Shown piece after piece: positions 46,111 through 55,103 of a stretch of DNA of 55,162 bases. Source of the DNA: Pelagibacterium lentulum (GTDB lineage Bacteria > Pseudomonadota > Alphaproteobacteria > Rhizobiales > Devosiaceae); assembly GCF_003992625.1 (NCBI RefSeq), contig NZ_RZMW01000041.1:1-55162 (forward strand). Direction: 5' to 3'. Under the pieces are notes generated by a model. That model ran no database searches, had not been told where the DNA came from, and saw only the letters and a list, made by a program, of their open reading frames with translations. A program made the position numbers and the translations under genes. Every line of letters starts with the position of its first letter. Within the stretch, counting starts at the first letter, position 1.

Positions 46111-47223
46111 ATGGCCAAAGACACGACAATTGCCTCGATCGAGAGTTTGAGCATCGCATGGTCGCCCCAAGATAGCCCCTGGCGCCAGAGTGCCTTTGTC
46201 AAGGTTACCACGGCAGACGGAACGATCGGCTATGGCGAAGCGTCTCCGATGAACGGAGGCCATCATTCTCTTCAGATCATAAATGACATGGCCGCGCTCC
46301 TGGTCGGCTGCGATATGTTCGACCAGGCGGTACATTATGACCGCCTGCTTCACAAATTCATCAAACTGGGTCCTGAGGGGGCAGTCACCGGCGCGCTTGC
46401 CGCAATCGACATTGCGCTCTGGGATGCCAAGGGCAAAGTGCTTGGCTTGCCCATCTACAAGATGCTGGGCGGCGCGTGGCGCACCGAAATTCCCTTTTAC
46501 GCCTCAATTGGCGGCAATGCCGAGCGCAGCGCTGACGACGTTGTGCGGGTGGTGAAAGCGCGACTAAAAAGCGAGGCGCCAGCGGCCATCAAGATCCGTT
46601 GGGATGGAGATCGCTCCCGACAGGATGTTGACATACCAGGCGATATCGCCAAGGCCAAAGCCGTTCGCGACCTCGTCGGCCATGGTTTCCCCCTCGCGTT
46701 CGATGCCAACAACCAATACTCGGTCGGCGGCGCCATCCGGGTGGGACGCGCACTCGAGGATCTCGGCTACATATGGTTCGAGGAACCGGTCCAGCACTAC
46801 AATGTGCGCGCGATGGGCGAGGTTGCACAAAGGCTCGACATCACCGTTTCAGCCGCCGAGCAAACCTATACCCCCCAGGCGCTTGTCGACATCATCAATG
46901 CCGGGGTCCGCATGGTCCAGCCCGACATCATCAAGATGGGGGGCATCACCGGGCTCATGCAATGCGCTGCCATCTGCTTTGCCCATGGGGTCGAACTGGT
47001 GCCTCACCAGACCCAGCCCGTGATCGGCCATCTGGCCAACCTGCACGTTCTCGCCACCCTGATGCACCAGACCAAGCCTGCCGAATATGCCGACTCCTCT
47101 GGGCGAATGGATGTCGGCTTTGCAAACCCGCCCAAGCCCCAAGACGGGAAATTCACGCTGCCGTCCGGCCCTGGATTGGGACTTGAGGTGCGAGAAACCG
47201 AACTAAAGAAACGACTACGCTAG
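46111..47223 (+). CDS. Enolase-superfamily enzyme, mandelate racemase type
   Basis: A 370-residue mandelate racemase/muconate lactonising-type enzyme. The N-terminal capping domain (to about 125) is followed by the barrel with the Lys-x-Arg base (AIKIRWDGD), metal ligands Asp in FDANNQYSV, Glu in WFEEPVQ and Glu in SAAEQTYT, then the Asp of MVQPDIIKMGGITG and His of LVPHQTQPVI, which together form the Asp-His dyad of the racemase/acid-sugar dehydratase subgroup. So it abstracts the alpha proton of a hydroxycarboxylate, leading to racemisation or dehydration. The substrate is not predictable. ATG 46111 follows the thioesterase stop by 5 bp. Confidence 0.93.
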   Translation: MAKDTTIASIESLSIAWSPQDSPWRQSAFVKVTTADGTIGYGEASPMNGGHHSLQIINDMAALLVGCDMFDQAVHYDRLLHKFIKLGPEGAVTGALAAIDIALWDAKGKVLGLPIYKMLGGAWRTEIPFYASIGGNAERSADDVVRVVKARLKSEAPAAIKIRWDGDRSRQDVDIPGDIAKAKAVRDLVGHGFPLAFDANNQYSVGGAIRVGRALEDLGYIWFEEPVQHYNVRAMGEVAQRLDITVSAAEQTYTPQALVDIINAGVRMVQPDIIKMGGITGLMQCAAICFAHGVELVPHQTQPVIGHLANLHVLATLMHQTKPAEYADSSGRMDVGFANPPKPQDGKFTLPSGPGLGLEVRETELKKRLR

Positions 47224-47264
47224 CACTTGCGTGAAATCAAACCAGTTCAACGGAGGAGAAAGAA

Positions 47265-48860
47265 ATGGGAATCAACAGACGCACGTTCTTGGAGCTTACT
47301 GCCGCTTCAACAGCTTTGACGGCCATAGGCACTTCATCAGCCATGGCCCAGGACACCGATGTCATTCGCATTGGCATCGCCGCAAACGGCCCGCGCCATT
47401 CCGACCCCAATTTGACAACGCAAGGGTCCGATAACTGGGCCACCGAACAGGTGTACGAGCAGCTTGTTCGCCCCGAAGACGGTCGATTTGCTTTGTCGCC
47501 CGAGGACTGGGTGCCCACGCTGGCAACCGAATGGAGCGCGTCGGCAGACGCCAAGACCTGGACGTTCAAGCTGCGCGAAGGTGTCCAGTTCCACAGAGGT
47601 TACGGGGAAATGACGTCCGAAGACGTTGTGTTCTCGTTCAGGCGCGCCATTGATACCGGCACCAATCGCACCATTCTGGCCAACATTGCCGAAGTCACGG
47701 CGAATGGACCTTACGAGGTCACAATTCGCCTTCATGCGCCCGACGTCAATCTGCTCGGCACGTCCATCTTCAACAACAACACCTCGATCGTATCCAAGGC
47801 TGCGTTCGAGGAAATTGGCGCCGAGGCCTTTGCTACCGATGCCGTTGGGACGGGCCCTTACCAGCTTGTCAGCTTTGAGCCCAATTTCGGCATGCGGCTG
47901 CAGCGCCACGAAGACTACTGGGGCGACGCCGCCATCGTTTCCCGCGTAGAGTGCGTCTATATAGCCGACACCACTGCCCGTACCCTCGCCCTGCTTTCAG
48001 GCGATGTGGACATGATTGAGGCGGTGCGCGCACCCGGTTGGATCGACTCCATGTTGGGCCGTGATCCAACGCTCAAGATCGATATGACGGTTCCAGGCTC
48101 GTTCAACACCCTCCATATCAATCTCACGAGAGAGCCATTCAACGACATACGTGTTCGTCAAGCGATCATGTATGCCCTCGATCGCGAGGCTGTCGCTGCG
48201 GCCCTGGCTCCCATGGGTGGCACAATGCATGGTCTGCAGCCGGCGTTTTTCCCTGCCGGTTTTGAGGCCGATGACCTTCCTGAAGAGCTTCAGTATCGAC
48301 ACAATCCGCAGCGGGCGCGCGAACTGCTGGCTGAAGCGGGGTATCCCAATGGCATCGAGTTCGAAGCCAACTGCTCCCAGCGTGAGGACTATTCCTCAAC
48401 CATGCTGATCGTCCAGGAGCAGTTCCGTGCTGCCGGCATCAACATGACTCTCAATATTGGAGATCACACGGCCTATCACGCCGACAATCGCACTGACAAA
48501 AATACGCTTGCAATGCATGCTTCGAGCTATCCGCCAATCCCGACCCAGATCTACTTCCAACAACTCGCCTCAGCCTCCCAGGTCAAGGCAGACGGCACAG
48601 GCGGCGGGAACTACAGCCACTACGGTATCGAAATGCCGGGCATTGACGACCTGCTGCAGCAAGCGCTCGAAGCGACCGACTACGATGAATACATCCGGAT
48701 CTGTGAAGAGATCGAGCTCCAGGTCCTGCGTGACCTGCCATTGATCGGACTTTCCACACTCTCGTTCACGGCTGTTCGTAACGCCAATGTGGACCTCGGC
48801 TACGAGGTGCAAAGCGGATACGCGCGCTGGCGCTTCCACCGCGCCACAAAGTCGGCGTAA
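47265..48860 (+). CDS. Tat-exported ABC substrate-binding protein, family 5
   Basis: A 531-residue binding protein of the dipeptide/nickel/opine family. The N-terminus NRRTFLELTAASTALTAIGT is a twin-arginine signal, so export is folded; cleavage likely at AMAQ near 28. Family marks are WTFKLREGVQFHRG, TGPYQLVSFEPNFGM and RVRQAIMYALDREAVA. GGAGGAG before ATG 47265 is the strongest ribosome site of the cluster, as expected for the abundant component. The gap after the gene holds a strong hairpin before the permease genes. Confidence 0.94.
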   Translation: MGINRRTFLELTAASTALTAIGTSSAMAQDTDVIRIGIAANGPRHSDPNLTTQGSDNWATEQVYEQLVRPEDGRFALSPEDWVPTLATEWSASADAKTWTFKLREGVQFHRGYGEMTSEDVVFSFRRAIDTGTNRTILANIAEVTANGPYEVTIRLHAPDVNLLGTSIFNNNTSIVSKAAFEEIGAEAFATDAVGTGPYQLVSFEPNFGMRLQRHEDYWGDAAIVSRVECVYIADTTARTLALLSGDVDMIEAVRAPGWIDSMLGRDPTLKIDMTVPGSFNTLHINLTREPFNDIRVRQAIMYALDREAVAAALAPMGGTMHGLQPAFFPAGFEADDLPEELQYRHNPQRARELLAEAGYPNGIEFEANCSQREDYSSTMLIVQEQFRAAGINMTLNIGDHTAYHADNRTDKNTLAMHASSYPPIPTQIYFQQLASASQVKADGTGGGNYSHYGIEMPGIDDLLQQALEATDYDEYIRICEEIELQVLRDLPLIGLSTLSFTAVRNANVDLGYEVQSGYARWRFHRATKSA

Positions 48861-48883
48861 TGCGCTAGATTTCCCTCACCAAG

Positions 48884-48915
48884 TGCTGCCCCGGGGTTCG
48901 TTAACCGGGGCAGCA
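48884..48915 (+). promoter_or_regulatory. Intercistronic hairpin after the binding-protein gene
   Basis: TGCTGCCCCGG pairs perfectly (11 bp) with CCGGGGCAGCA around a 10-nt loop, with no T run. It is placed exactly like the hairpin at 27306 in the other ABC operon and probably stabilises the binding-protein mRNA. Confidence 0.7.
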
Positions 48916-48994
48916 AACCAAACCTGAGTTCACGACCCGATGTCCAGCTTGCGAACCGACAAGCGTGACAAGTGTAAGGCACAGAGGCGTTAGC

Positions 48995-49936
48995 ATGGTC
49001 AGATACATCGCCCAGAGATTACTTGACGCCATCCCGACGATCTTTTTGATCCTCACGCTGGTGTTCGTCGCCATGCGCATCCTGCCCGGGGACCCGGCAA
49101 TCGCTGCCCTTGGCGACAACGCATTGCCCGAACAGATCGCCGAGTTTCGCGAGCGAATGGGTCTTAACGTCCCGCTTTGGCAACAATACTTCAATTTCCT
49201 TTGGGGCATTTTCTCGCTTGATCTGGGCCGATCGCTTCTGAGCAACACGCCCGTCACCCAGTTGATCGCGACCTATCTGCCCTACACACTCGAGCTGACG
49301 CTTTTTGCGATGATCCTGGGTGTCGCTGGCGGCATACCGCTTGGCGTGTTTGCCGCCGTCAATCGGAACAAATGGCCCGACAACGCAATTCGGGGCTATA
49401 ACCTCATCGGCTATGCAATCCCCGACTTTTATTTGGGGGCGCTGTTGCTGATCTTTTTTGCCCTCAACCTTGGATGGTTTCCTATCGGGGGTGTGGGAAG
49501 CGGAGATATATGGTCACGCATCCACGCCGTGTTTCTTCCGGCCTTAACGCTGGCTTTTGTCAAGACCGCCTTTCTGGGCCGCCTCACCCGAACCTCGCTG
49601 CTGGAAGTTTTCGGCAAGGATTATATTCGCACGGCACGCGCCAAGGGGGCGCGAGAAAACCGGGTGGTCTATCGGCACGGCTTGCGTAACGCGCTGTTGC
49701 CCATTTCCACCGGCTTCGGCCTGAGCTTGTTGTCCACGCTGTCGGGCTCGGTCGCCATCGAGCTCGTGTTCAATCGACCGGGCATCGGTCGCATGCTCAT
49801 CAGCGCGATTGCCGAGCGCGATTATGCGGTCGTCCAAGGTGGCATAATCGTGTTTGCACTGTTTGTGGTGCTCATCAATCTGCTCATGGATCTGGTCTAT
49901 GTGATTATCGACCCTAGAATACGGGTGACAAAATGA
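48995..49936 (+). CDS. ABC transporter permease (DppB type)
   Basis: A 313-residue inner-membrane permease with the DppB start (MVRYIAQRLLDAIPTIFLIL), LPGDPAIAALG, the EAA-type loop DYIRTARAKGARENRVVYRH and NRPGIGRMLISAI. Six spans are expected. AGAGGCG precedes ATG 48995; the frame is open to 48965. It is coupled to the second permease by a 4-bp overlap. Confidence 0.94.
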   Translation: MVRYIAQRLLDAIPTIFLILTLVFVAMRILPGDPAIAALGDNALPEQIAEFRERMGLNVPLWQQYFNFLWGIFSLDLGRSLLSNTPVTQLIATYLPYTLELTLFAMILGVAGGIPLGVFAAVNRNKWPDNAIRGYNLIGYAIPDFYLGALLLIFFALNLGWFPIGGVGSGDIWSRIHAVFLPALTLAFVKTAFLGRLTRTSLLEVFGKDYIRTARAKGARENRVVYRHGLRNALLPISTGFGLSLLSTLSGSVAIELVFNRPGIGRMLISAIAERDYAVVQGGIIVFALFVVLINLLMDLVYVIIDPRIRVTK

Positions 49937-50817
49937 CGGCGTTGGATCATGGCGCGCAGCAGGTCGTTGCGCCCGAACCGGGAAAGTTCGAGATTGTCGG
50001 CAAGATTTTTGCCGGGCGGCCTGCAACAGTTGTTGCTGCTTTTGTCATCTTCGCCTTCATCCTGATTGCCATACTTGCTCCGGTCATTGCGCCCTATGAT
50101 GCCTTGGCCCAGAGCTTTTTGCGCATCAATCATGGCCCCTCCTGGCAACACTGGCTGGGAACCGATCAGTTCGGCCGCGACGTTCTCTCGCGCATGATCT
50201 ATGGATCGCGCAACTCAATGATTTTCGGCCTGCTCGCCCCCACGCTTGCCGCAATCGTGGGCACCACACTGGGCGTTATTGCCGGCTATTTCGGCGGCAT
50301 TGCCGACCGCGTGATTTCGCGGGTTGTCGACATGCTGCTGGCATTTCCCGAACTGCTTCTGGCCATTCTGATTGCTGCGGCGCTTGGGGGCGGTTTCTGG
50401 AACATCGTCGTGGTTTTGACTGTGGCTTTTGTGCCCGGCTTTGCGCGCGTGGCACGCGCCCAGACGCTCTCGGTCAAGCAAGAGCCCTATGTAGAATCTG
50501 CGATTGCGGTTGGCGTGCGGACACCAACCATCATTTTTCGTCATATCGTGCCCAACATCGCCGCACCAATCGTCGTGCTCATGACACTTTGGACCGCATC
50601 GGCCATCCGGCTCGAAGCCTCTTTGTCCTTTCTTGGCATTGGCACTCAGGCGCCAAATCCAAGCTGGGGCAACATCATCCGCGACGGGCTGAACAACTTG
50701 TTCGGCTCTCCCTGGCCCATTATCGGGGCCGGTCTTGCCATCACATGCGTCGTGCTCTCGTTCAACCTTTTTGGTGATGCCGTGCGCGACGTCCTGGACC
50801 CAGAGACGAACCAATGA
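49933..50817 (+). CDS. ABC transporter permease (DppC type)
   Basis: A 294-residue inner-membrane permease with the DppC marks GTDQFGRDVLSRMIYGSRNS, YVESAIAVGVRTPTIIFRHI and EASLSFLGIGTQAPNPSWG. The start overlaps the DppB-type stop, and its stop overlaps the next ATPase start (both ATGA). Confidence 0.95.
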   Translation: MTALDHGAQQVVAPEPGKFEIVGKIFAGRPATVVAAFVIFAFILIAILAPVIAPYDALAQSFLRINHGPSWQHWLGTDQFGRDVLSRMIYGSRNSMIFGLLAPTLAAIVGTTLGVIAGYFGGIADRVISRVVDMLLAFPELLLAILIAAALGGGFWNIVVVLTVAFVPGFARVARAQTLSVKQEPYVESAIAVGVRTPTIIFRHIVPNIAAPIVVLMTLWTASAIRLEASLSFLGIGTQAPNPSWGNIIRDGLNNLFGSPWPIIGAGLAITCVVLSFNLFGDAVRDVLDPETNQ

Positions 50818-51824
50818 CGACACCACTGCTCAGAGTTGAGGACCTTGTCGTCGAGTTTGGCCCCAAGAGTGCGCCGATCCGGGTTCTTGAGAAAGTAAAC
50901 TTTGAAATGATGTCCGGGAGTTCCATTGGCATTGTAGGGGAGAGCGGGTCAGGAAAATCGATGACCTCGCTGGCCATCATGCGCCTTATACCCGAGCCCG
51001 CCGGGCGTGTGTCGGGGCGCATCGAGTTCGATGGCAGGAATCTCCTGGACCTGCCCAAAAAGGAGATGCCAAGAATTCGCGGCCGCGACATCGCCATGAT
51101 CTTTCAAGAGCCCATGAGTTCTCTCAATCCGGTGATGTCCATCGGGGACCAGATTGCCGAGGGCATAATGCTTCATGAAAGCATGCCTCGCGAAAAGCGC
51201 CGGGAAAAAGCTGCCGAATTGCTCAGACTGGTCGGCATGCCCGACCCGATGGGGAGACTGGACTCATTTCCGCACCAGTTTTCCGGCGGTATGCGCCAAA
51301 GGGTGATGATCGCCATGGCCATCGCGTGCAATCCGCGCCTTTTGATCGCTGATGAACCAACGACCGCCCTGGACGTCACAATCCAAGCCCAGGTCCTGCA
51401 ATTGATGAAACAGGTTCGCAAACGCCTCAACTCATCGATCCTGATTATCTCTCATGATCTGGGCGTTATTGCCGACATCGCCGAACATGTGATTGTCATG
51501 TATGCAGGGCGGGTGATCGAGACCGGAGACTCTCGCTCGATTTTTCGCAACCCAACCCATCCCTATACCCGGGGCCTGCTCGATTCCGTTCCGCGCCTCA
51601 AGGATGATCGAAAGCGGCTCCACCAAATTCCCGGTTCGGTTCCTCTTGCAGGCATGATTAGGCAAGGGTGCCCGTTTTATGCACGTTGCGGGCTGAGAAT
51701 GGACAAATGCCAACAGCAAATGCCTCCCATGCAAAGTGTAAATAGCACCCACAATGCAGCGTGCTGGGTCACCGCGCCTCCGTTGGATACCCCAAGACTT
51801 GTTGTTGCGGGAGAAATGCGATGA
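50814..51824 (+). CDS. ABC transporter ATP-binding protein (DppD type)
   Basis: A 336-residue ATPase: Walker A GESGSGKSMTS, FQEPMSSLNPVMSIGDQIAE, signature FSGGMRQRVMIAMAI, Walker [13 protein letters not shown], switch [14 protein letters not shown] and the C-terminal GCPFYARCGLRMDKC tail whose cysteines can carry an iron-sulfur cluster in this family. It overlaps both neighbours by 4 bp. Confidence 0.95.
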   Translation: MTTPLLRVEDLVVEFGPKSAPIRVLEKVNFEMMSGSSIGIVGESGSGKSMTSLAIMRLIPEPAGRVSGRIEFDGRNLLDLPKKEMPRIRGRDIAMIFQEPMSSLNPVMSIGDQIAEGIMLHESMPREKRREKAAELLRLVGMPDPMGRLDSFPHQFSGGMRQRVMIAMAIACNPRLLIADEPTTALDVTIQAQVLQLMKQVRKRLNSSILIISHDLGVIADIAEHVIVMYAGRVIETGDSRSIFRNPTHPYTRGLLDSVPRLKDDRKRLHQIPGSVPLAGMIRQGCPFYARCGLRMDKCQQQMPPMQSVNSTHNAACWVTAPPLDTPRLVVAGEMR

Positions 51825-52870
51825 ATGATGTGCTCATCAGCGCGCGCAATCTGGGCAAGACCTTTTCCAGCGCCTCGGGACTTTTGGGGCGCAAGGGCCG
51901 CGACGTCCGGGCGGTCGACGGCGTCAGTTTCGATGTTCACAGGCGCGAAACAGTTGCGCTTGTGGGGGAAAGCGGCTGCGGCAAGTCCACTTTGGGGCGT
52001 TTGCTTTTGCGTCTGATCGAAGCAAGCGAAGGCGAAGTCCATTACATGGGGAAAGATTTGCTCAAACTCTCGCGTGAGCAGATGCGGGCCATGCGAAAAG
52101 ACCTGCAATTTGTGTTCCAGGATCCCTATGGATCACTCAGTCCGCGACGCACGATCTTCGAGATCATTTCCGAGCCGCTTGAGGTATTTTCAGTTGGCAA
52201 GACCCGCAGCCAACGTCGCGAGCGGGTTGCGCAACTCCTCGATCAAGTTGGTTTGTCGCCCTCGTTCATGGACCGCCAGCCGCGGCAGTTCTCTGGGGGG
52301 CAACGCCAGCGGATCGGGATTGCGCGTGCCATAGCGCTCGATCCTACATTCATCGTTGCCGATGAGCCGGTATCCTCACTGGATGTTTCGGTCCAGGCCC
52401 AGATCGTCAACCTCATGCAAGATCTTCAGGAAGACAAAGGTTTCTCGTTTTTATTCATTGCTCATGACCTTTCCGTCGTCCGCCACATCGCGGACCGGGT
52501 TGCAGTCATGTATCTGGGCCGGATCGTTGAAATCGGGCCCAAGGCCATGGTCTACGATACACCTCATCACCCATATACCCAGGCGTTGCTTTCCGCGGTG
52601 CCCGAGCCCGATCCTGACGCAAAAAAGACCCAGATCATTCTCGAAGGGGATGTCCCGAGCCCGGCAAATGTGCCTCCTGGATGCTCATTTCACACGCGCT
52701 GCCCGATCGTCCAGGCCGTGTGCAGGCGCGACCGCCCACCGCTTCTGGACACTGGCAAGGGACAGATGGTGGCCTGCCATTTTGCCGAGGCCCATCCGTT
52801 GACCAAAGGCGAGCACGCTGATCTGGCGAAAACACGCCTACAGGCCGTCGGCTCGACTGGCGCCCTGTAG
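51821..52870 (+). CDS. ABC transporter ATP-binding protein (DppF type)
   Basis: A 349-residue ATPase: Walker [36 protein letters not shown], signature [15 protein letters not shown], Walker B FIVADEPVSSLD, and the C-terminal GCSFHTRCPIVQAVC tail. GGGAGAA precedes ATG 51821, which overlaps the DppD-type stop; the open frame from 51761 is not the start. It is the last gene of the importer operon. Confidence 0.95.
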   Translation: MNDVLISARNLGKTFSSASGLLGRKGRDVRAVDGVSFDVHRRETVALVGESGCGKSTLGRLLLRLIEASEGEVHYMGKDLLKLSREQMRAMRKDLQFVFQDPYGSLSPRRTIFEIISEPLEVFSVGKTRSQRRERVAQLLDQVGLSPSFMDRQPRQFSGGQRQRIGIARAIALDPTFIVADEPVSSLDVSVQAQIVNLMQDLQEDKGFSFLFIAHDLSVVRHIADRVAVMYLGRIVEIGPKAMVYDTPHHPYTQALLSAVPEPDPDAKKTQIILEGDVPSPANVPPGCSFHTRCPIVQAVCRRDRPPLLDTGKGQMVACHFAEAHPLTKGEHADLAKTRLQAVGSTGAL

Positions 52871-53011
52871 CGCTCGTCGTCGCCTCGGTTCGCCCGCAAT
52901 CACGCAGACCGGCATTCGGCAGGCGGATCGAGAGCGGGTGCACAACATGCTCGAGCAAGTCCGGGAAAGTGGACATCATCTTACCGATGAGACTTGGGCA
53001 TAAACAACAGG

Positions 53012-53053
53012 TTAGATCGTGTTGCCGTTTCAACAAAACGCTGACGCAATCTT
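53012..53053. repeat. Dispersed palindromic repeat, copy 2
   Basis: TTAGATCGTGTTGCCGTTTC ... AACGCTGACGCAATCTTA, related to the copy at 39052. It lies in the 206-bp gap between the ATPase gene and the reductase gene, which otherwise holds only a short coding-like tail (HNMLEQVRESGHHLTDETWA, stop at about 53003). Confidence 0.55.
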
Positions 53054-53076
53054 AGGAACCAAAGGGATTTCGATTG

Positions 53077-54063
53077 ATGAGTTTTCGTGCACTGATTCTG
53101 GAAAAGAATGACACCGGGGAAATCACGCGTGTCGTAAAGACACTTGGAAACGACTCCTTACCCGAAGGCAATGTGACCGTTGATATTGAATGGTCCGGGT
53201 TCAACTACAAGGATGGACTATGCCTGACTGGCGCCGGGGGACTGGTGCGCAATTATCCACATGTGGCGGGCATAGATTTCGCTGGCATGGTTTCCGAGAG
53301 CACCGATGCGCGCTACAAGCCGGGCGACAGGGTTGTGCTGACGGGTTGGCGAGTTGGAGAGGCGCATTGGGGAGGTTTTTCCCAACGCGCCCGCGTCAAT
53401 GCAGACTGGTTGGTGCCCCTTGATGCCGGCCTCACGACCAGAGATGCCATGGTTCTCGGGACCGCTGGATTGACGGCGATGCTTTCAGTCAACCGGCTCG
53501 AGCAGGCTGGTGTCGCCCCGGAGAGTGGTGACATTCTCGTCACGGGGGCTGCCGGTGGGGTGGGCACCATTGCCCTGTCGCTCTTGAGCACGCTCGGCTA
53601 TTCAACAACAGCGCTATCGGGCCGCGCCCAACATGCGGACACGCTAAAGCGCCTGGGTGCCAATACAGTTCTCGCGCGGCAAGACTTTCTTGCCGAACCC
53701 GACAAGCCATTGGAGCGCGCAAAATGGGCCGGCGCCGTCGATACGGCCGGGGGCAAGGTGCTGGGAAAACTGCTCCGCCAGATACAATATGGCGGCGCCG
53801 TCGCCGCCTTGGGCAACGCCGCGGGCATTGAAATGGAAGCCAATGTCCTGCCGTTTATTCTTCGGGGCGTGACCTTGATGGGCATCGACAGTGTCATGCA
53901 GCCCTTTGAGATACGCGCGGCGGCATGGAGACGGCTGGCAGGGATTTTCGATCCCGCGCTTTATGAGAACGTTGTTGCGGAGATTGGACTTGAGGATCTG
54001 GAACAGGCTGCGTCCGATATTTTGAACGGCACGATCCATGGACGCGTGATTGTCAAACCCTGA
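53077..54063 (+). CDS. Zinc-independent MDR-family reductase (YhdH/AcuI-like acrylyl-CoA reductase type)
   Basis: A 328-residue medium-chain reductase. FNYKDGLCLTGAG near residue 47, the HVAGIDFAGMV strand, VVLTGWRVGEAHWGGFSQRA, GTAGLTAMLSV and the cofactor loop VTGAAGGVGTIALSLL are the hallmarks of the YhdH/AcuI group, which reduces acrylyl-CoA to propionyl-CoA with NADPH. The zinc-binding cysteines of alcohol dehydrogenases are absent. In this cluster it would reduce an enoyl-CoA made by the MaoC-type enzymes. AAAGGGA precedes ATG 53077. Confidence 0.93.
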   Translation: MSFRALILEKNDTGEITRVVKTLGNDSLPEGNVTVDIEWSGFNYKDGLCLTGAGGLVRNYPHVAGIDFAGMVSESTDARYKPGDRVVLTGWRVGEAHWGGFSQRARVNADWLVPLDAGLTTRDAMVLGTAGLTAMLSVNRLEQAGVAPESGDILVTGAAGGVGTIALSLLSTLGYSTTALSGRAQHADTLKRLGANTVLARQDFLAEPDKPLERAKWAGAVDTAGGKVLGKLLRQIQYGGAVAALGNAAGIEMEANVLPFILRGVTLMGIDSVMQPFEIRAAAWRRLAGIFDPALYENVVAEIGLEDLEQAASDILNGTIHGRVIVKP

Positions 54064-54081
54064 AGACAAGGAAGCCTGTTC

Positions 54082-55041
54082 ATGGATGATCGAGCTACGC
54101 CATTGCTCTCGATCGGCGTTATCAAGCCACTTGATGGCGATCAACGAAGTCGCATCGAGGCAGCAGCTCCGGGCGCGCGTCTGACGGTGTTCGACACTGA
54201 AGATGAACTCGATGACCGGTTGTCCGAGCTTGACGTGCTGGCCGGTTTTTTGTCCGAGGACCGGCTCCCGAAAGCCGGAAAACTCAAATGGCTCCATAGC
54301 TGGATGGCTGGGCCGGATACACAGCTCTATCCCGCATTTGCTGCGACCGATGTCGCCTTTACCTGCTCGAAAGGCAATGGCGCCGTGCCCCTGGCCGAGC
54401 ACGCGATCATGCTCATGCTGATGCTCAATCGCAATGCGCTAAGGTGGATCAAGGCGCAGCAAGATCATGCGTGGGACAGGTTTACGCATGGCGAACTGAG
54501 CGGTTTGACAGTTGGCATCATCGGAACGGGCCATTCAGGCCAGGACCTCGCGCTCAAGGCCAAAGCATTTCATATGCGCGTCCTGGGCGTTCGCCGGCAG
54601 GCTTCCGGCATGAAAAATTTCGACGCGGTCTATGCGCAGGCCGACATCGATGCGATGTTGCCACTGTGCGACTTTGTCGTAGTGACCGCACCGCTGACCG
54701 CTCAGACGCGGGATATGTTGGGTGAGGCCCAATTTCGGGCGATGAAGCCGTCTGCCCATTATATCTGTCTCTCGCGCGGCGGCATTGCCAACGATCTGGC
54801 CTTGCTGAAAGCCCTCAACGAGGGCTGGATCGCCGGGGCCGGACTGGATGCCCACAGCCAGGAACCCTTGCCTGCGCAAAGTCCATTTTGGACAGCGCCC
54901 AACACGATCATAACGCCCCACAATGGAGCGACCTCACATAAAACACCGGAACGCGGCCTTGATATGTTTGTCGACAATCTCACCCGCTTCGTGAAAGGCG
55001 TTGAACTGTTCAATGTGGTCGACAAGGAGCAAGGGTACTGA
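54082..55041 (+). CDS. D-2-hydroxyacid dehydrogenase
   Basis: A 319-residue D-isomer-specific 2-hydroxyacid dehydrogenase. The N-terminal substrate domain is followed by NAD-binding VGIIGTGHSGQDLALKAKAF (about 144-163), VVTAPLTAQTRDMLG, catalytic Arg in CLSRGGIAND, Glu in HSQEPLPAQSPFW and His in ITPHNGA. The basic pocket VRRQ after the second strand suggests NADP use. AAGGA precedes ATG 54082, 18 bp after the reductase stop; the two are co-transcribed. Last gene before the second transposon end. Confidence 0.94.
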   Translation: MDDRATPLLSIGVIKPLDGDQRSRIEAAAPGARLTVFDTEDELDDRLSELDVLAGFLSEDRLPKAGKLKWLHSWMAGPDTQLYPAFAATDVAFTCSKGNGAVPLAEHAIMLMLMLNRNALRWIKAQQDHAWDRFTHGELSGLTVGIIGTGHSGQDLALKAKAFHMRVLGVRRQASGMKNFDAVYAQADIDAMLPLCDFVVVTAPLTAQTRDMLGEAQFRAMKPSAHYICLSRGGIANDLALLKALNEGWIAGAGLDAHSQEPLPAQSPFWTAPNTIITPHNGATSHKTPERGLDMFVDNLTRFVKGVELFNVVDKEQGY

Positions 55042-55103
55042 GTGGGGCTCACGCTCGCTATTTGGCCATAAGATCACCGGTATAGTTTACAGCAAATTCG
55101 TGG

